Source of the DNA: Excoecaria cochinchinensis
Lineage: Eukaryota; Streptophyta; Magnoliopsida; Malpighiales; Euphorbiaceae
Assembly: GCA_947683425.1 (NCBI GenBank)
Contig: CANTUQ010000037.1
Span: forward strand, 2,542,001 to 2,606,000
Length of the DNA: 64,000 nucleotides
Reading direction: 5' to 3'
Positions within the stretch are counted from its first letter, which is position 1, and each line of letters opens with the position of its first letter. Made by a program: the position numbers and the translations under genes. The notes beneath the pieces were generated by a model that worked only from the letters and a program-made list of their open reading frames with translations, made no database searches and was not told the DNA's origin. Positions 27,238-38,757 of the stretch are shown here, one piece after another.

Positions 27238-27304
27238 GACGACCGTTGTGAATGGTTGTCCTTATGCTATGTGTTTGTTTCCCCACTAAGCGTTTATCGC
27301 TTAG
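27238..27304 (+). other. Pair of conserved LTR stem-loops
   Basis: Stem-loop 2 (27238-27260) pairs GACGACCGTT with AATGGTTGTC around GTG, with two G.U pairs. Stem-loop 1 (27286-27304) pairs CTAAGCG with CGCTTAG around TTTAT. The spacing and order match the intact element's LTRs. Confidence 0.8.
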
Positions 27305-27726
27305 CACGGTGTGTTTACCCGTACAGGTGCGGAAGGAACCATGCCTTGGGAGAGTCGCCGCCATCGAAGCCAACACAGCAGGGTCTTAGTGTAGGGCTTA
27401 TTTTTGTAGCTTTATGATTCTTTTTGTATAGAACTCTCTTATGATTTTGTAATAGCTTCCGCTTTTGTATATGTAATTTTTGGACTTGTAATTATCTTTT
27501 ATATCTCTCAGTTGATCAGAACAGTAATGTAATGCTTCTATTATATTAATGCATGATCAGCTTTTATGAATGGTTTTGTAAAGTTTTAAATTACCTTGTA
27601 TTTTGTTATGTATGTTTATGGATGAGTGTATGTGTATTATGTATCTGTGTGGTGGCACCTTTACTCCTACGGCATCTCACTCCTTATCGGATGGGATCGC
27701 CTGAGTATGGGTAAGGGGTGTTACAT

Positions 27727-29399
27727 GGCTGATCTTGATAAATATGCTCATCATCTTCAGCCTCCTTCCCGTCATACCATGGTCACCAGAAGCAAAAGTG
27801 GTTCTTTGAAGCCATCTAAAATTGTATCTTTACTGGCTACTTCATCTCTTGAACTTGAACCCATATGCTTCACCCAAGCGGTCAAGAAATCTGAATGGCG
27901 TCAGGCCATGGTTGAAGAATTCACTGCTCTTATCTCTAATGGTACATGGGAGTTGGTTCCACCTACTGCAACTCATAATGTTATTGGCTATAAGTGGGTT
28001 TTTCGAGTCAAACAAAAATCGGATGGATCTATTGACAGCTATAAGGCTCATTTTATTGCAAAAGGGTTTCATCAGCATCTTGGCATTGACTTTAAGGACA
28101 CCTATAGTCCGGTTGTCAAACCCACTACCATTCGATTACTGTTATCTCTGGTTGTTTCTCTTGATTGGTCGGTGACTCAATTAGATGTCTCTAATGCCTT
28201 TATACATGGAACTCTTGATGAGGCTGTGTTTATGCAACAACCATCGAGGTTTGTGGATCCTCTATTCCCTGATTATGTCTGTTGACTCCGAAAATCTCTT
28301 TATGGTCTGAAATAAGCACCTCGACAGTGGCATCGTTGTTTAATTAGTGCCTTACTAAAATTTAGTTTTCAAGGATCCAAATCAGATAGTTCTCTATACT
28401 TCGTGTCCAATGCTCACATGAAGATTTTTTTGTCTCATATATGTTGATGATATTCTCTTAATGGGGGATGCTCCTGATTATATAGCTCAAGTTATTAGCT
28501 ATCTTTAGTCTCAATTTGCAGTGAAAAATTTGGGTCCGCTTCATTATTTTTTGGGGATAGAAACTGATTGGTTATCGCGTGGTCTTTTCTTGAATCAACG
28601 AAAATATATCAATGATTTACTAGTTCGTGCTCAAATAGCCAACTGCAGTCCCATTGCTACACCAGTTAACAGCAGTGAAAAGTAAACCATCACTAGTGGT
28701 GAACAGTTCAAAGATCCTACTATATTTCGGTCCACAGTGGGTGGCTTACAATATCTCACATTCACAAGACCTGATTTGTCCTTTGCAGTTAACAGAGTCT
28801 CACAATATATGCATGCTTCTACGGTTTCACATTGGGGTGCAGTTAAGAGAATTTTGCGATATCTTCAAGGTACTAAATCGCATGGCATTTTACTTTAAAA
28901 ATTTCCAGTTGTCCTCACTGATTTCTCTTATTTCGATTGGGCTAGCTGTCTTGATGACAAAAAATCTACTACTGGATTCACTATTTTTCTCGGTAATAAT
29001 TTAATTTCTTGGTCCTCTCGGAAGCAACGGGCAGTTTCTAGATCATCTACTGAAACTGAATACCATACATTAGCCTCTGCAACTTCTGAACTTCAGTGGC
29101 TTCAAATCTTCCTTAAGGAACTTGGTTTTCTTAAAGTTCCATCGCCTTAGTTATTTTGTGATAATCTTGGTGTAACCTATCTTACCTTAAATCCTATTTT
29201 TCATAATAGGAGCAAATATTTGGAGGTGGATTTTCATTTTGTGCAAGATCATGTTGCTCAAGGCAGCCTGCGGATTGTCTATCTCTGTTCTACTGACCAA
29301 ATTGCTTATGTCCTAACCAAGGGTCTTTCTAAACAGCGATTTTTATGGCTTAGAGACAAGTTGATTGTTGTCCCTCATCCAGTTCAACTTGAGGGGGAG
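27727..29399 (+). pseudogene. Copia reverse transcriptase and RNase H remnant
   Basis: Reverse transcriptase begins with the conserved W-x-x-AM context (EWRQAMVEEF), GYKWVFRVKQ and QLDVSNAFIHG, and is open to 28285. After a stop come SLYGLK, a YVDD catalytic motif at about 28440 in another frame, and LHYFLGIE. RNase H follows with RPDLSFAVNRVSQYM, SWSSRKQRAVSRSSTETEY and a terminal IAYVLTKGL block. Several stops and frameshifts make it inactive. Confidence 0.9.
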
Positions 29400-29567
29400 T
29401 ATAAGGGAAGTCATAAATGTGATAATTAGGTTTCTATTTGTCTAATATTATTTCCTATTAGTGTACATTGTACCAAGGGTCAATTGTTGTATTCTAGTAG
29501 GACTCTGTCTCTCATGTATATATATCTCTAATTAATCTAAATAGAATTGCAACTTGTACCTTTTTTA
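29400..29567 (+). repeat. Copia 3' LTR (168 bp)
   Basis: About 94% identical by eye to the 5' LTR. The right flank TGTTT repeats the left flank. Confidence 0.9.
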
Positions 29568-29660
29568 TGTTTCATCTATAAAAGCATCACAAATTTAGTG
29601 GTGCTTTTTATGAAACTGTCATCATTTTAACAGTCAAAATTTAAGGACACTTTTTAATTT

Positions 29661-30571
29661 TTGTTGCAAAAGATGATGTTGCATAGTTTAATTGGCATTT
29701 GCTGAATTTTGATTCATTTTTGGTTCAATTGCATTTCGAAATGCTAATTTTTTTGGTCAAACAAGCAATTTGTTTTAATTTTAATACCATGATAGATGCA
29801 AATCATCTTTGTGAACAATATATAAAACTTATAAATGAAAAATAAACATTTATAAATGATAAAAATATTATTTGCATAAAAAAATATTCATTCATATTTG
29901 CTTACAAAATGTATCATATCTTAAAGAACATAAGCAAAATAGTTTTAGCAACTTAATTTTGTATATTTGCTTATCAAAAATTTAAAATACAAAATTTGAT
30001 TAACCTCTCTTGCTTGTAACATCATAATAATGATATATTGAAATTTTCAGCTCTCCCATGACCTACACTACAAATTATAAAATAAATAAAATCATAATTA
30101 GATGATTATAATAAGGTAACACAATAATAAAACTAAAATATTATAAGTTATATATATATAAAAATAATAAACATTGTTAGCATAGAATATAAATTTTGGT
30201 ACAAGTTGGACAAAATCTCTTTTATAATTAAGTAGACTAAACATCCTGCAACAAAATTGCAAATTTATACATATGGATGCTCAACAAATACAAGAACCAC
30301 AATTTCCAAAAAATAAATCAATCATGACCACTCAATCGTGTTAATACCATTTCAAAAATATGACTTTCATGAAATTGAACCATAAGAGTTGCAAAATACG
30401 TACATCAAAGTTTGAAGAATAGTACTCCATCCTAAGTAAATAGAAGTTCATTTTGTGTCTAAAAAAGTAATCATGCAATAAGTATTTGTTTTAGCATAAA
30501 TTCAATAAATCAAATCTATAAATGAAAGGTTTTAATAGCATATACTATATAATGAAATAATATATATACTA
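29661..30571. other. Non-coding AT-rich stretch
   Basis: No open frame of note. A CACTACAAATTATAAAATA run at 30066 resembles a CACTA end, but no partner was found. Confidence 0.45.
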
Positions 30572-32255
30572 TGTAAAGACCTAAAGTACCCTTAGTTGGA
30601 TTAAGGCATAATTAATGTGTTACGAGAACTGAATAAGAGTGATCAAGTGATAGAAAATGTATAATTGGGTAATTAGAATGGTTAAGTGTAGTAGGGACAT
30701 AATCGATATTAAGTGAAAAGCCAAGAGTAAATTGGTAATTTGATAACTAAGGACCTAAAAGAATAAATTGAGAAATGAAGTAGGCTAATGTTTAATTTAT
30801 GATAAGTCATAAGTCAAATGTATAATTAAATGAAGAAGATGGACTAAATAGCAAAAGAAAGGATGGAATTGATGAGAGGGAGACAATTGGTCCAATAGAA
30901 AAGCAATGCACACACCATTCTAGAAATATGAAAGCTAGACATATAAATTGAGAAAAGAGGAGTGGGACGGCTGCATTTGTGTTGGAAAATTAAGGAGTTT
31001 TCCTCCCTTCCTCTCCTCATTTCATTCTTCAAATGGGTGTAATAAGGGCTATTAAAGATTAAGCAAAATATTTGTACAATTAACATGAGTTTTGATAGTA
31101 TTTTACTTGTTCCTTCTTATATTTTTCTCTACTTGACAAAAGATGGGATTTGTGAGTTGAAAATATGTTTAATGTAAGTTTTGTGGTGTTACAAGCGGAA
31201 GATTTCAGTCACAAAAGAAAAGGAATGGAGAAGGAAGTAGCCATTAAAGTTAGAAAAGGAGTTTGATGTACAAATATGGTTTGGGAACTCTTTTGTTTTA
31301 TCTATGAGTGTTTTTATGAATGGATACATGATATAAGTTGAATTGGATGTATATGAGTTGATGTGATATGGATTTGATGATATTTTACATGGGAATTGAT
31401 GGATGTGCATGAAAGTGTTGTGGGTTAGAAAACTATTATAGGACACACTTGACCCCGAGTTAGTTTTTGGGACATAATTCGATCTAGAAATCTCCAAATT
31501 GGATAATTGACTTCCATATCTACAAATGTCATAGAAATAATCGTGAGCTAATTTTGGCTTTAAGTACCTCAAAATTGGCCAAAACAGAAAAGGTTCTACT
31601 ATGGCCGGGTTAATGGAGTAGTGTGTGCTTCCAAATCTATAACTCCTAGGATATAACTCTAAATGATCTAAAGTTTTACTAGTAGACATATGGGAACAAA
31701 AGTCTAGAAGAACATTTTTGCTAAAAATGTCATTTACTAGCTTAACATTGCATCACAAGTTGGAGGTTAGTATCTACCTTGTGAGCAGAACCAATCTACT
31801 GTCGTGACTTGTGATAGAGAGCTTCCATCACAAATCGTGACAGCTCCAATTCTATATCCCTTTGTTCTTTAAGCCTCACTCTTCATTCTATAGCACCCGA
31901 ATGCACTTCTAAAATATGAAATATCCTAGAGAGAACCTATAAAGCACTAAAAGTAAGACAGAAACAACTAAGAATGAGATGAAACAATTAAGAGTGATTA
32001 TAACATAATTAGATTAGAACTTTATATGTAAAGATTACATGAAAACAATAGTAATATGCATATAACTTGAAATACATGTAAATGAGGTAATGTTAATGTG
32101 ACACGCACTGAATCCTGTGGTCCTCGGAGGCCCGCTTTTAGGGTCCAGAATAGGTTCATTAAACTCATGAAGACTGGTCACTTCGCAATGGACAAGGAAT
32201 TTCCCCTATTCGATTGCTGATGATCAACCTACGAAGGCGTCTATTTTGGGCAACA
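30572..32255 (+). mobile_element. Truncated Tekay-type LTR
   Basis: Begins TGTAAAGACCTAAAG. It shares blocks with the LTR at 55169-58018, for instance AAATTGGCCAAAACAGA near 31572 compared with AAATTTGGCCAAAACAGA near 56347, and a decayed TGTCGCG-type palindrome pair at 31799-31845. The 3' half is missing or unrecognisable, and it ends at the Athila LTR. The boundary near 32255 is approximate. Confidence 0.55.
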
Positions 32256-33642
32256 AAAAGTATTTTGGAGTCACCACCTATTGCATTAAATCCTCAAGTG
32301 CACGGTTTACCGATTATAGTATTTAAGATATCGTTCCCACGAAAATAGTAGATTGATTATTACTCACTATTACTATTCGATTTTAATCTTATTTACAACA
32401 TTCAATATTTTTGAGAATGAAACTAAACTACTAGTGGAATGCTAAATTAACTAAACCTAATTAATAATGATCAAAGAAGACAAGTAGGATTAATTATGAT
32501 AAGATGATAGTTAATGAAACTTGAAGTAATTATTCTTGCCTAGTTAATGAAACTTGTCATGCAAACCAAGTTGAACTAAAATTCCAATTCATTCTCTCGA
32601 CATGAATTAGAGTGCCTAAAACATGTATTTATAATTTTAACTCTTAACTCTTGTTAATGAACTAGTTAATTATACATGCATATTTTAGGATTAATTAACA
32701 ACCTATAGCAATGATCTAACATCCCGATCTCTCAAGAAATGATTTAATGATGAAATTTTATTAGCTTTAAGTAGTAATCTATCTCTCGACTAAATTTTTA
32801 CTTATTATGATCATTCATAAAATACTAACAGAAAATTCTGCAAACAAGAATACTTATATTGATATGAATAATAAAACATAACATGAAAGATTCAAGTTCC
32901 TAAAATATCATTAAATATTTACAAAGAAGAAGTAAAAGTTAGAAGTTAGAAGAAGGAGATCTCTCAACCCTTTTTCTCTTCACAAATATATTATTCTCCT
33001 TTGCTTTTTGCCTTCTTCTCAAAACATCAAAACTATACTTAGAAATTTACAGCTAACAGAAATTATTCTCTCTACATTTTGAAATTCTCCAGTTAAAATT
33101 CTCTATCCGTATATTTATCAACTGAATCTTATAAATATGTCTTCAACCCTTTTGTCCCTCTCTAAAGAGTTGTAAAACTTGGTAAAAAGACTTGACTCTT
33201 CAAGTGACCCTTCAGAACTAACTGCTCTAACGGCCATCTCTGTCACGCTCACAACAGAACACGAATCTTCACTTTGCTGACTTTTTTGCTAGTGTTGACT
33301 CCCTTTCTCTTCCTCGATTTGCCGCGCTCACGACCTCCTTCACACCCGTAACAGAATGCGGCTCTTCTTACTCAGCTCTTTTCTTCTGCTTTTCCTTGCT
33401 TCTTCTTATCTGCCTTAGGTCGCGCTCGCGACTGGAGTCGCTCTCGTGACAGAACCTTCGTTTACACTCAAATTTCAAGCATCTTTCTCCTTATTTAGTC
33501 CCTTTTACTCGTACACAACACAACATACAAAAAGCATAAAAAAATACCATGTTTCACAAGCACATTAACTCATAATCAAATATTTACTTGACAAACTTAG
33601 ACCTAAAACACTAATTTAACACATATAAATTAACACACATCA
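32256..33642 (-). repeat. Athila 3' LTR
   Basis: On the minus strand it starts TGATGTGTGTT directly after the polypurine tract AGTGTGGGGAAT (33654-33643), itself preceded by TTGCTTGCGGACAAGCAA, a block familiar from Athila elements. It aligns along its length with 52421-53836. The left end is approximate. Confidence 0.7.
33236..33462. repeat. TGTCGCG-type palindrome array (Athila 3' LTR)
   Basis: Copies include CTGTCACGCTCACAACAGA, GGTCGCGCTCGCGACTGG and GTCGCTCTCGTGACAGAA. A TATTTATAAG run follows about 100 bp downstream on the sense strand (about 33130-33139). Confidence 0.75.
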
Positions 33643-34046
33643 ATTCCCCACACTTGAACCTTTGCTTGTCCGCAAGCAAAACTTACAATGTAAAGAAAAT
33701 AAACCAAAATTACACAAACCACCAAAAATAAACAAACAAACATGTAGCTCCTCATACTTATGAATCACACTTAAATGACAAATGAATGAACACTTCTCTT
33801 GCAATTACCAGCCCTTGTCAACAAATGCTAAAGCAATATCATGGATCCACTAGGTTTAATATTCATATACAATTAATCAAATAAATATGAGAATGTAAAG
33901 TACAAGAGTGTAAATTTGTCAAAAACCATATTTCTTACATGTATTCTATCATGTCAAATATCACAAAGTATAGAGTCACACACTCATAAGATTTACCTCA
34001 CACCACTCAAGTGTTTAGTGGCTAGTGTTTCACTCATATCTCCTAA
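33643..34046 (-). other. Athila 3' untranslated region
   Basis: Non-coding DNA between the env-like ORF and the 3' LTR, resumed at 37561 after the CACTA insertion. No ORF is seen. Confidence 0.6.
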
Positions 34047-34065
34047 CACTACAAAAAAACAAGAA

Positions 34066-34300
34066 ATTAGCGACGGACAATTCCGTTGCTAATTGAGAGA
34101 ATTCAGTCGCTAATTCATTTTAGCGACAAGACGACGACCCGTCGTTATTCGGGCCGTCGCAAAAAATTTGTGACTAAAACAAAAACAGTCGCTAAATATA
34201 GCGACTGAAAAATCGTCGCTAATTGACTCCCACAAGTAGTCATGAGGTGTTTTAAAAAATGTTAGCGACGGATATTTGCGTCGCTAATCCGTCGCTAATT
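34066..34300. repeat. CACTA left subterminal motif array
   Basis: Roughly ten direct and inverted copies of (T)TAGCGAC(GG), the kind of array bound by the TnpA-like protein in En/Spm-type elements. Confidence 0.8.
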
Positions 34301-34307
34301 TAATTAT

Positions 34308-34339
34308 TATTATTATTGTTATATTTATTATTTTTTGCA

Positions 34340-34376
<37 letters not shown>

Positions 34377-34418
34377 TTGCAATTTAATATTATTATTATT
34401 ATTTGCAATTTAATTTTA

Positions 34419-34465
<47 letters not shown>
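34308..34465. repeat. (ATT)n microsatellite
   Basis: Two long runs of TTA/ATT units separated by TTGCAATTTA-type spacers. Confidence 0.95.
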
Positions 34466-34467
<2 letters not shown>

Positions 34468-35052
34468 GTAACCTTCAAAATTTAATTTATATAAATACCA
34501 ATTCTCCTATATAATTATTTTTAAAAATATGATATAATAAAAGTACATTAAATTTTATAGTACTTAAAAAGTACTTACAAAAATAAAATATTAAAATTAC
34601 TCATCATACAAACTAACAATTCAACCGATTTTTCTCTTATATATCTTGTGCTTCTGTTTGTTTTCCAAAATAGATTTGACTTTTTGCAAACTCTTTTAGT
34701 CCGGCAACTAAACAAATCCTGCAACCAATAAAATAAGTATAAACAACCCAATATACTTTGTTATCTCTTAAAAGTTAATATGATACTTTTAACAACATGT
34801 ATTTAAAAAATTAATAATAATTAAACGAAATAACAATAATTGAAATACATGCTTTCTAATGAAACTAATAAAATGTGACTCTAACTTAATATGTCATTTA
34901 ATTTTACCGAAATTTCGACAGAATTCCCTTTATAATATTGTCTATCTCCCTATAAAAAAGAAAGTCTTTTACATTTTAAAATCACACATTCATTCACCAT
35001 ATTCTAAATCAAACTCCAACACAAATTTTCCCGTCCTCCAGTACATGAACCA

Positions 35053-35054
<2 letters not shown>

Positions 35055-35087
<33 letters not shown>
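35055..35087. repeat. (AT)n microsatellite
   Basis: Uninterrupted dinucleotide run inside the CACTA element. Confidence 0.95.
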
Positions 35088-35089
<2 letters not shown>

Positions 35090-35686
35090 ACTTACAATTT
35101 AAAAGAAATCTTCTAATTTCACTTACAATCTATTATAACTCGTAGGCTTACATATATATTTATATGTCCATCAAATAATTTATTTTTTTTCCCTATTTCA
35201 AGTCATTGTGAATAATCTTCAACATAAATTTATATTTTATTTATTCATAGGTTAGGTTGTATACTTTACATATAATAATAAACTTAGATATTCTTCTTCG
35301 TTTCATATAAAGTTTGTATAAATTAATTAGACCAAAAAATATCCTATTAGTGATGCCAAAAAAATTAAAGAAAAGCTCTTTAATCCTCCCATTTTCTTTT
35401 TCAGATATGGATTTTGGGATATTAACTGTGATAATTAAAAGGGTATATATATATATAACTATTTTGCTAAGGGTCTAATAGTCTAGAGTTGAGTGTCTGC
35501 CTCCTAATGAAAAAAAATTAAAAGTTCAATTCTTTATGGTGCAATTAAAATAAGTATATATGCTGAAATGTACTATAGTTAATTAAGAGAATTTAAATAA
35601 ATCAGTAGACAACATAATCTCTTTCAGTCTAATACTTATCACAAACTCAAAGCTAAATTCATACATATTCTCAAAATTTTACTTAC

Positions 35687-35782
35687 AAGAACTGGAGGCT
35701 CGTAAATCTCTCAAAATTTTCAGGCAAGCGTCCAGTCAGATTGTTGGAACTTAGACCAATCAGTTGATTATCATCCAATGTC
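35687..35782 (-). pseudogene. Captured LRR receptor-kinase exon fragment
   Basis: A 96-bp block reads LSSNNLTGRLPENF followed by ERFTSLQF, the LxxNxLTGxLP pattern of plant leucine-rich repeat receptor kinases. It is bordered on the sense strand by TTTATTAG at the acceptor side and GTAAGT at the donor side, so it looks like one intact exon, taken with intron edges from a host gene. I see no neighbouring exons or kinase domain. Confidence 0.7.
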
Positions 35783-35929
35783 CTAATAAATCAAAGCAGG
35801 AACAGAGTAAATCAAAGACTCTAACAATCTTTTACTGGGAACATATAATTTTTAGCAAGCAAAGGATTTAAATCTCACTGTATTCAAGCAAGTTGATAAG
35901 CTATAGAAGCACAAAATGACAGCCAGTGC

Positions 35930-36350
35930 CACCGGAGCTTCCTTGGAACCTTCGTCGGATATGACACCACCACTGTCAAAATGAAGATCGGAGCGTCAGG
36001 AGCATCCCGCCGGTGTTCACGAGCCTTACAGATCTGCGGTTTGGCCGGAAATGGCGTCGGAAGGAAGCGGTATCCTCCTCTCAGATCTAGCTGTTGCCGG
36101 CGAGTGTGAACGATCAGAGGGTAGAGGAAGACTCGTCTCGCCATCAACAATGGTCCGGTGTTGTCCGTGTCGCCACCCGTCGCCGGAGGTCACCGGAAAT
36201 CCCACGAAAAGCCTTCGGTTTGGAGAGTAGAAAGAGATGGCGGCGGCGCTCAGGAAAGGAAGGGGGGGTGCGATGACCGTTGCGAGCGCTGGCTGTCGCC
36301 GACGCTGGTGTGCGGGTCGCCGATGCTCCGTCCCTTCGCCTATCCGTTCT
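35930..36350. other. GC-rich segment inside the CACTA element, probably captured host DNA
   Basis: A sharp rise in GC and CpG (for example CCCGTCGCCGGAGGTCACCGG near 36177) compared with the rest of the element. Open frames exist on both strands (35884-36150 minus, 36094-36276 plus, 36144-36395 minus), but none shows a domain I recognise. It resembles the 5' end of a host gene. Function is unknown. Confidence 0.5.
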
Positions 36351-36475
36351 CGGTTTCTGCTTCCCCTTCCCCTGCGTTTTCAGTTCTCTTCCCACTCAGT
36401 TATTTTCTTTTGTTTTTCCCATTTGATTCTTATTGTTCCCGATTTTTGTCTCCCTCTTTTTATTAATTTATTTTC

Positions 36476-36477
<2 letters not shown>

Positions 36478-36514
<37 letters not shown>

Positions 36515-36515
36515 T
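36478..36515. repeat. (TTA)n microsatellite
   Basis: Uninterrupted trinucleotide run within the CACTA element. Confidence 0.95.
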
Positions 36516-37079
36516 TAGTAGTATAATTATTATTTTTTGTTGTTTTATTTTTCTTTTGTGTGGTGTATTGTACCCATTTTGCCACGTTTTAATTTTGCGT
36601 GTTTGGTTTATTTATTTATTTATTATCTTAGGCAATTAATCAAATTCTCGAATCTATAAATTATATAAATTTTGATACTTAAAATGTATGAAATGACACT
36701 ATTTAAAATTTATAGACTTATAGTTATACATTTAGTTATCTGTCTTAATTTATTTATTTATTTATCTATGTATATATATATACATTTATTTAAAATTATT
36801 ATTTACTTATCTATTTATTAATTTTAATTTTTCTTGTAGTGTAAAAAATATAATTAAAAAATTTATTTTAATCATTAAAATTACCAAAAAATTTATTAAA
36901 TTTTGTTTATAATTATTTTAATTATATATTTTTAAGATTAAATGTTAATCTTATCGGAATTAGTAAAGGAAATGAATTTCAATATAATTTCATGTATAAA
37001 GCAAAAATATTAAAAATAATTAATAGTTATAAGTATGTATGCATATTTTTATTAATATTATAATCAATTTTACCGACAA

Positions 37080-37545
37080 AATAACGACGGATTATTCCGT
37101 CGCTACAATATCACTTTCTTTTTCACAAAACATTTTCATTTTTAAAAAAATTTGAAAAAAAAATTAGCGACAAACATATCAGTCGCTATTCCGTCGCTAA
37201 TTTTTGCGACGCTAAATTTAGTCGCTAAATCCGTCGCAAACAAAATCGCTAAAATTGACTCTGAATTTAGCGACTAATTTTGCCGTCGCTATTTTAGCGA
37301 CTGACTTTTTAGTCGCTAAATTAGTCGCAAAAATTAGCGACGACTTTTTTAGTCGTTAAATTAGTCACAAAAAAAGGCGCCATAAGTTACCGCCAAAAAT
37401 TAGCGACTGTTTTCTTTTTCCGTCGCTATTTAGTCGCTAAAATTGGAAAAAATAGTATTTTACGACTAATTTTAAATTTCGTCGCAAATTAGTCGCTAAT
37501 TAGCGACTGGAAAATTTCCATCGCTAATTTTAGTCGCTAATCTGT
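37080..37545. repeat. CACTA right subterminal motif array
   Basis: More than twenty copies, in both orientations, of TTAGCGAC and CCGTCGCTA-type motifs; denser than the left array. Confidence 0.85.
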
Positions 37546-37560
37546 GTTTTTTTTGTAGTG

Positions 37561-38757
37561 TAATACACCACTACATACCATAAGCTTGTGTTAAGCAAAA
37601 ATCTCCACCACTAGAATAAAATAATGCACAAAATCAAGAGGATCTTATAAAAGGTTGTAACTTTGCTTAGGTAAAGGGTAGGATAATTTTGGTTAATTAG
37701 TTCATTCATGTGGCTAAATGAAGTAATTGCCCAAAACATATGAGACTTACAATCAAATACTTAGCATGATACAAAAGATGTCTAAAGTCAAGCTCAAATC
37801 CCCTTTCAATATCCACTTCTCCCACTAGTACTTGTATTCTTATTTCAAGATATTTTTTTTATTTTTTTATTCTCTTTGCTATCACAATTAGTTCACCCCT
37901 TTTTCTTCTCTTTTCATTTCTTATTTTCAAGCAAACTAGTTTAGTCTTTTTTTTTTCTTTTTTTTTTCTATCTTTACAAACAATTCTAGTGGACTTGTAA
38001 CTTAAAAGGATCTAAACTAATACCATGCTTACAACTAAGAAAAATTTTATCTCACATGTCAAAGCAATACTACATTTCCCACATCAAGGTTCAAAAAGAA
38101 AGGTTTAATGTACAAAAAGTAAGTTAAGGCTAAAAAAAATTCTCATTAAACAATAAATTGTTAAAAGCTCAAAATCGGGTTATTCTAAATGCCCTTATCA
38201 CTTTTAATGCATATCTAATACTAAATGTGGTCTCAAAACTTACTCAACATAAGTTCTAGAGTAAATAGCACAAGAGGAAATCTCTCACCAAGAAATATTA
38301 TCATAATTCAAGCTCAAAACTCACTAAAATAAAAGATAAATGAACTCTACACCATGCCACACTTAACCAAACCAAAGAACATGCATAAAGAAACATAGCT
38401 TAAGAGAAACGCACACCAAAGTACTTTACCTAATTATGCCCATCTATAAAAACACACTCATACCAAAATAAAGGACCCTTAATATTACCTAAAGATTTCA
38501 TTAACTAGCCTCAAAACCCCAATATGAAGTTTTCCTCATATATGCCACTAAATATTCATCACAAGACAGGCTCCATAACAAACACAAAACACAACATAAT
38601 ACTAACACAACTAACATAAACTCCTCCCCACACTTAAAGGAAACAATGTCCTTATTGTGTAAGAATAAAAATCACAAACAAATAAACACATAAACAAATA
38701 AACAGGAAACTAAAAAGAAATAGAAACATAAACATAAAAGAGCAAAAGGAACTTCCC
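37561..38757 (-). other. Athila 3' untranslated region, continued
   Basis: Resumes after the CACTA target duplication. T-rich runs lie around 37850-37970. No supported ORF. Confidence 0.55.

Larger units (their letters stand above)
25112..27725 (+). mobile_element. Tekay-type solo LTR, 2614 bp, TSD TGGCT
   Basis: TGTCACACCCCG...AAGGGGTGTTACA flanked by TGGCT on both sides (25107-25111 and 27726-27730). It has no internal domain. It shares with the intact element at 40756-47609 the terminal pattern, the two stem-loops (27238-27304) and two GTACCCGTAAAGTAC repeats near 26945-27000. It holds the richest TGTCGCG-type array of the window. No gene is seen: long frames over the array are products of the repeat. 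Confidence 0.92.
22414..29567 (+). mobile_element. Ty1/Copia retrotransposon, TSD TGTTT, coding region decayed
   Basis: LTRs of 170 and 168 bp (22414-22583 and 29400-29567) differ at about ten positions plus two small indels by eye. They are flanked by TGTTT on both sides (22409-22413 and 29568-29572). A primer-binding site TGGTATCAGAGC (22584-22595) abuts the 5' LTR, and a polypurine tract GAGGGGGAG precedes the 3' LTR. Gag, protease, integrase, reverse transcriptase and RNase H occur in Copia order, all with stops or frameshifts. A 2.6 kb solo LTR sits between integrase and reverse transcriptase. Confidence 0.92.
21923..29660. mobile_element. CACTA-like element remnant split by a Copia element
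   Basis: Begins CACTATAACAAAATAAG followed by TTTAGTGACG, typical of a CACTA terminus with subterminal repeats. Many direct and inverted copies of GTCACAAATTTTGTGAC-type motifs fill 21950-22410 and resume at 29573-29640, beyond the Copia insertion. The right terminus was not found, so the end is approximate and the element may be truncated. Confidence 0.5.
34047..37560. mobile_element. Non-autonomous CACTA transposon, 3514 bp, TSD TAA
   Basis: Termini CACTACAAAAAAA and TTTTTTTGTAGTG with TAA on both sides (34044-34046 and 37561-37563). Subterminal TTAGCGACGG-type motifs are dense at both ends. I see no transposase. It carries a captured LRR exon and a GC-rich segment, so it resembles a gene-capturing (Pack-type) CACTA element. 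It was inserted into the Athila 3' untranslated region. Confidence 0.93.

Noticed and set aside
30066..30084. CACTACAAATT as a third CACTA terminus
   Set aside because: No partner end, subterminal array or target duplication was found.
31189..31689. 166-codon minus-strand open frame
   Set aside because: Composition is low in structure, no motif is visible, and it lies inside an LTR remnant.
36237..36518. Plus-strand frames ending in leucine or tyrosine runs
   Set aside because: The runs come from the (TTA)n microsatellite; a gene is not supported.
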